Origin: Phanerochaete sordida
Lineage: Eukaryota > Basidiomycota > Agaricomycetes > Polyporales > Phanerochaetaceae
Direction of reading: 5' to 3'
NCBI GenBank assembly: GCA_019973155.2
Contig: BPQB01000005.1
Coordinates: 682,001 to 746,000 of the forward strand
Length of the DNA stretch: 64,000 bases
Both the position numbers and the translations under genes were made by a program. Shown in pieces: positions 60,355 through 64,000 of the stretch. The notes under the pieces are model-generated. The model was not told the DNA's origin. It made no database searches and worked only from the letters and a program-made list of their open reading frames with translations. Each line of letters starts with the position of its first letter. Within the stretch, counting starts at the first letter, position 1.

Positions 60355-61136
60355 ACGCCTCGCTGCTTTCAAATCTCCGTGCCCCCAGATTGCAGGCTTT
60401 CGATAGTATCCTCGGACGCCGTGGGACGGGACAATCTCCTAGATAGCACCGTCGTATTTCCTCAAACCGCTTTGAACAGTGCTTGCTCTCGTGTCTTGCC
60501 GCTTTCTTGTTATTGCTTCTTGGTCTCTTGTCGAGTTTTCCACAGATTTCCACCGCTAGTTTTCGTGTATGCAGCTGTATAACGTTTGGATCCAAGTTTG
60601 TCTATTTCTATATACATCCGTCGCGTGCATCTGCGTGCGATATGTTACACAGCACTGAGACAGAAGATAACTACGCTGTCAGAGCAACAAGTGGGAAATA
60701 ACGAGAAGGGTGTCCGAGTCAGAAGAGTACAATGAGAGTGTCCAAGGGAAGAAAGCGGTAGCATGGCATATACATTTTGGTGATCAGCTCGGTCGCGCAA
60801 GACACGCTGAAGGGGGAGGAAATCAGGTACAACGCATACGAAGACCCACACCGCAAAACAGGCGAATGACCCGATGGCACAGAGGAGACGAACAGCAACA
60901 AAAAAGCGAGGCAACGAGTGAAGGGTCCGACTGGGCGCATGCCCGGCAAAAGACGAGAGTGGAAACGAAGGGCGAATAGAGGGGATGTGGGGAATACATC
61001 AGAATACATGTACAACATAGGATATATAAAACATGAGGGATATAAGATAGGGAATAGATATGGGACAGTCGAAAACATGTGCGAGGAAAGCAGAGAAGCG
61101 GCCACATATACTTGAACCTAGGATTACAGCGCGCGT
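60355..61136. other. Convergent 3' region
   Basis: About 780 bases between the stops of WC-2 and the Zn2Cys6 gene. It turns purine/AT-rich toward 61100, as for 3' UTR sequence. No gene supported. Confidence 0.5.
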
Positions 61137-63101
61137 TCAGGCGTGGCTGAACGCGGCGTGGTGGATATCGGCAGGCGATCCGAGGGGCGCGCCGTATATG
61201 AAGCCGTCGGGGCTGTATGTGGCGTCGAAGGCGTGCGTGCCGAGGCCCGCGTGCGCGGCGTCGCGGGCCTTGAGCGTGTTCCCGCGCGACGCAAGCGCAT
61301 CGAAGGGCTCGGGTGCAGCCACGGGGGACTCGGGCGCGAAGTTGAAGACGTCCTCGAACCTGAGCGCGTCGGCGGGGGTGGGCGGCTGCGAGTGCGGGCC
61401 GCCCCACGCGAGTGTGGCGCGCGGCGGCGCGGACAGGAGGCCGGGCGCGCCGGGGAGGAGCAGTGTCTCGGCCGGCGCGCGCGCGGCGCCTTCTGAGTCG
61501 GCTAGGCTTGCGTGGCGGAGCACGGACGAGAGCGCGTGGGCGGCGTCGGGCGCCGCGAGCGGGGACGCCTGCGAGAACGCGCGGCGGCGCGGGCGCGGGA
61601 CGAGCGCGTCCTTGAGCGACGAGGACGAGAGGGACGAGGAGAGCATGCGTGTCGGGAAGGGGCGGCCGTAATCGTAGCGGGGCATCATGGCGGGCCAGGC
61701 AACGGGCGACGGAGACGCGTTCGACCTGGCAGAGCGCGCGTCAGCAAAACAGAGTGAGGCGGGCCAATGGCAGGAGAGCACTCACGTGAAGGACGCGTCA
61801 GAGGAGAGAGTATAGCCTGACGCGTCGGAGGAGCTCTGTGAGTAATCTGAGCACGCGGAAGGAGGCCGGGAAGTGTCTGAGACGTCCGAGGCGTTTACGC
61901 CAGGCGCAGCAAGCCAAGATTCGTTTCGCGCGGAGGACAGCCGCAGCACCGAGTCATGATCGTCGGGTGCGACATATCCCTGGATTAGGGATACCTCCGC
62001 AGAATCAGGCGCGCAGGCGCTATCCGACAGCGATCTCCCCACAAGCTGTGCGTATGCAGGGTCGCCTCCGAGGCTCGCGGAGCCATCCAGCGCGTGCGCG
62101 GCGCCGGTGTGCACGAGGAACGGCTGCGGCGTCTCGTCGCGCGCAGGCGGCGCGATGGTGGCGGATGCAGGAGCAGGTTGCATAACGGAAGGGATTTTGT
62201 CGGTGTATCCATGTGCAGAGGGCGACGCGCTGTCGTCCTTGTCTGCCGTGCGGGACCGTGAGCGCGAGCCCGAGCTGCCGACAGCAACCTTGGCCCCGGA
62301 CTTCCTGCCACGGCTCTCCGCGCGTGACTTGAGCGGGCCGCGCAGCGTCGACTTCTCGTCGTACTCACACTCGAGGCCGCGTGCGACGCAGCGTGTGCAG
62401 GGCTGGCCGCCGGAGCACTAATGACGTGCCCGCGGGGGCGCTCGTGAGCACGAAACCTTGGTAAATGAACCGTTCGAAAGCAGACGAACCTTTGTCTTGC
62501 GCATCCGGCACTTCTTGCAGGCCTTTGCGCTGCGCTGGCGCGGGAGGGGCGGCGAGCGCAAGACAAGGTCGCGCGCGCTCCAGCCGATCGACTGGCCCCT
62601 CTGCTCGGCCGCGGCGAGCTGGTAGTTGTACAGGAGCTGCGGGTCCGCCGCACGCGACGCGAACGCGGACCCGTACTCGGACGGCAGCTGCTGCAGCATC
62701 CGTGGATCGACTCTGGGATCGACGTTGGGCACGTATTGCTGAGACAGGAGGTGTATCGCTCCACCGGCCTGGAACTGCGGAGGGATGATCGCCAGGCGCG
62801 AGACGGGGTTCGGCGAGGACGACATGGGCGACGCGAGGACTTGGACTCCGTTCTGGGAGCCGCTGAGAAGGAAGGTGTGTCCGCAGAGTGCGGGGTCGAG
62901 GGTGAAGGAGGGTGTCGCGTAGGGCGGAGAGATGGGCTCCTGGGGCCAGGCGGCCTGCTGGGGCGGGTGCTCGGTGCCGGCCTGTGCGCTCGCCGGGACG
63001 TCTAGCGGACGCAAACTCCTGGAGCGGACGCAAATGGGCGTCGAGGGTGCAGACTCGGGCGTCGCGGCTGTGGCCTCCAGCCGGGGAAAGGTGGCAGGCA
63101 T
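61137..63101 (-). CDS. Zn(II)2Cys6 transcription factor
   Basis: Fungal binuclear-cluster regulator; targets unknown. Three exons (62490-63101, 61786-62417, 61137-61725) give 610 residues. The cluster is CKKCRMRKTKC then SGGQPCTRCVARGLEC, fitting C-x2-C-x6-C-x5-C-x2-C-x6-C; an intron falls between the KTK and the third Cys. Unusually, it lies near residue 195-225 rather than at the N-terminus. After it comes a Ser/Arg-rich basic stretch (SRAESRGRKSGAK, GSRSRSRTADKD). The rest is Ser/Pro/Ala-rich and disordered; the fungal middle-homology domain was not seen. The start MPATFPRLEATAATPES is the first Met of the open frame. Confidence 0.87.
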
Positions 63102-64000
63102 GGCTCAGGGGGAGGGGGCGAGGGTATGGGGATATAGGAGCGGGTATGCAGCGATCACCTCTCACTTCAGGAGAGAGAAGTGGCGCATGAAATATCCGCA
63201 GAGGACTCTCGGGCTAGATATAACGGCGGCAGGCTGTCCCTATCAGGTCGAATCTCGCCTCAGCCACATCTGCGAGCGTGCGGTCAGCCGCCCTGCAGTT
63301 AGGGGTTCACTGAATGCGAGGGCGTTAAACCCGCCGGGAAGGGACTCGGCGGTGTCAGACGTGTATGAAAACGTAGCAGCCTTCGGACTCGAAAGGAGGT
63401 CGCGGCTGCGGTCTTCGTACAGCGATGCCGCCCACCCAGCACCCCCGAACTTGAAACGCACATAACGTCCCGTAACGATCGATGGTCGGGATAAACGAAG
63501 TAGACCATATGTCGCCTCTCGCATTCGCGGACGGCGAAGACAAGGAGACAAGCTAGCAGCCGCGGACAGACGGCTATCACCTCCCCAGTGTTCTCCGGGC
63601 TCTTCATGTGCGGCTGTTGGAAGGCCAGCTTTCTTTCGACGCATCTCATGACGGCACTTTGCTCAGCTGCTTGGTAACAGAAGGATCCCAACGAACCGCG
63701 GAACGTGCGGTTAATTGCGCGAGATGATTCCTGCCCTCTGTGCTGGGTCAGCCCTGCGCAGAATAGTTACGTCGACGCTGCGCCGTGCACGCTGGCTGCT
63801 CGCCCCGAAGCTCGCCTCGCCCCGCGCGGGGGATAGCCGCGTCCACCCGCGCGCATTCTGGTAGCACGCCCTCCCCGAGCGCCGGAGACTCAGCAGTTTC
63901 AGCGTCGCCCTCGCAGGCACTAGGCTCTCGTGTCTATGATACGATCGGACCTTGCAGAGCGCGATGACGCGTGTATGCGTTCATCGGTGAGCGCGGCGGG
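63102..64000. other. Upstream region, no supported gene
   Basis: Contains the promoter of the Zn2Cys6 gene; about 900 bases to the window edge. Short minus-strand frames (for example 63243-63644) have no domain. A gene may begin beyond the edge. Confidence 0.5.

Overview
The window is a gene-dense stretch of a filamentous basidiomycete nuclear genome, most likely an agaricomycete. The evidence is GC-rich coding DNA, many introns of about 45-65 bases that split almost every gene, and fungal-specific genes: a DASH subunit, homoserine kinase, a white-collar-2 photoreceptor partner, a Zn2Cys6 regulator, creC and an RNAi-type RNA-dependent RNA polymerase. All gene models were built by eye, by joining reading frames at GT-AG sites so that family motifs run on without a break. 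Single splice sites can therefore be wrong. No bacterial, viral or plasmid features were seen.

Layout. 1-16.8 kb: a non-coding lead-in, then DAD3 (kinetochore), GTR1 (TORC1 GTPase), THR1 (threonine synthesis), RIB4 (riboflavin synthesis), an SRP40/Nopp140-like nucleolar protein, a TilS-like tRNA-lysidine synthase, a YTH m6A reader and a Gfd2/YDR514C-like RNase H-fold protein. 17-24 kb: a VCX1-type Ca2+/H+ exchanger, a histidine phosphatase and the ubiquitin/Cdc48 factor DOA1. 24-27.8 kb: a GC-rich stretch with no supported gene. 27.8-41 kb: a small coiled-coil protein of unknown role, an RNA-dependent RNA polymerase and the large phosphatidylinositol 4-kinase STT4, the last two on the minus strand.

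42-64 kb: an ABC half-transporter-like gene, the BCKDH E1-beta subunit, the WD40 gene creC, a DHA1-type MFS transporter, an unknown membrane protein, APC15, RFA3, a zinc-finger-like low-complexity protein, white-collar 2 and a Zn2Cys6 transcription factor. The genes are mostly unrelated housekeeping and regulatory functions. Five start pairs are divergent (RIB4/SRP40, tilS/YTH, BCKDHB/creC, unknown/APC15, and more widely STT4/ABC). No biosynthetic cluster or defence island is evident.

The most unusual signal is in STT4. It appears to use GC-AG introns at both its first and its last junction, and an AT-AC intron next to an 8-base micro-exon that completes the conserved DIGPGG segment of the kinase. 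Other oddities are two further micro-exons (10 and 16 bases), an intron inside the catalytic DLDGD codons of the RNA polymerase, a palindromic TGCATATATGC motif shared by introns of two genes, and a cluster of GTAAG repeats upstream of STT4.
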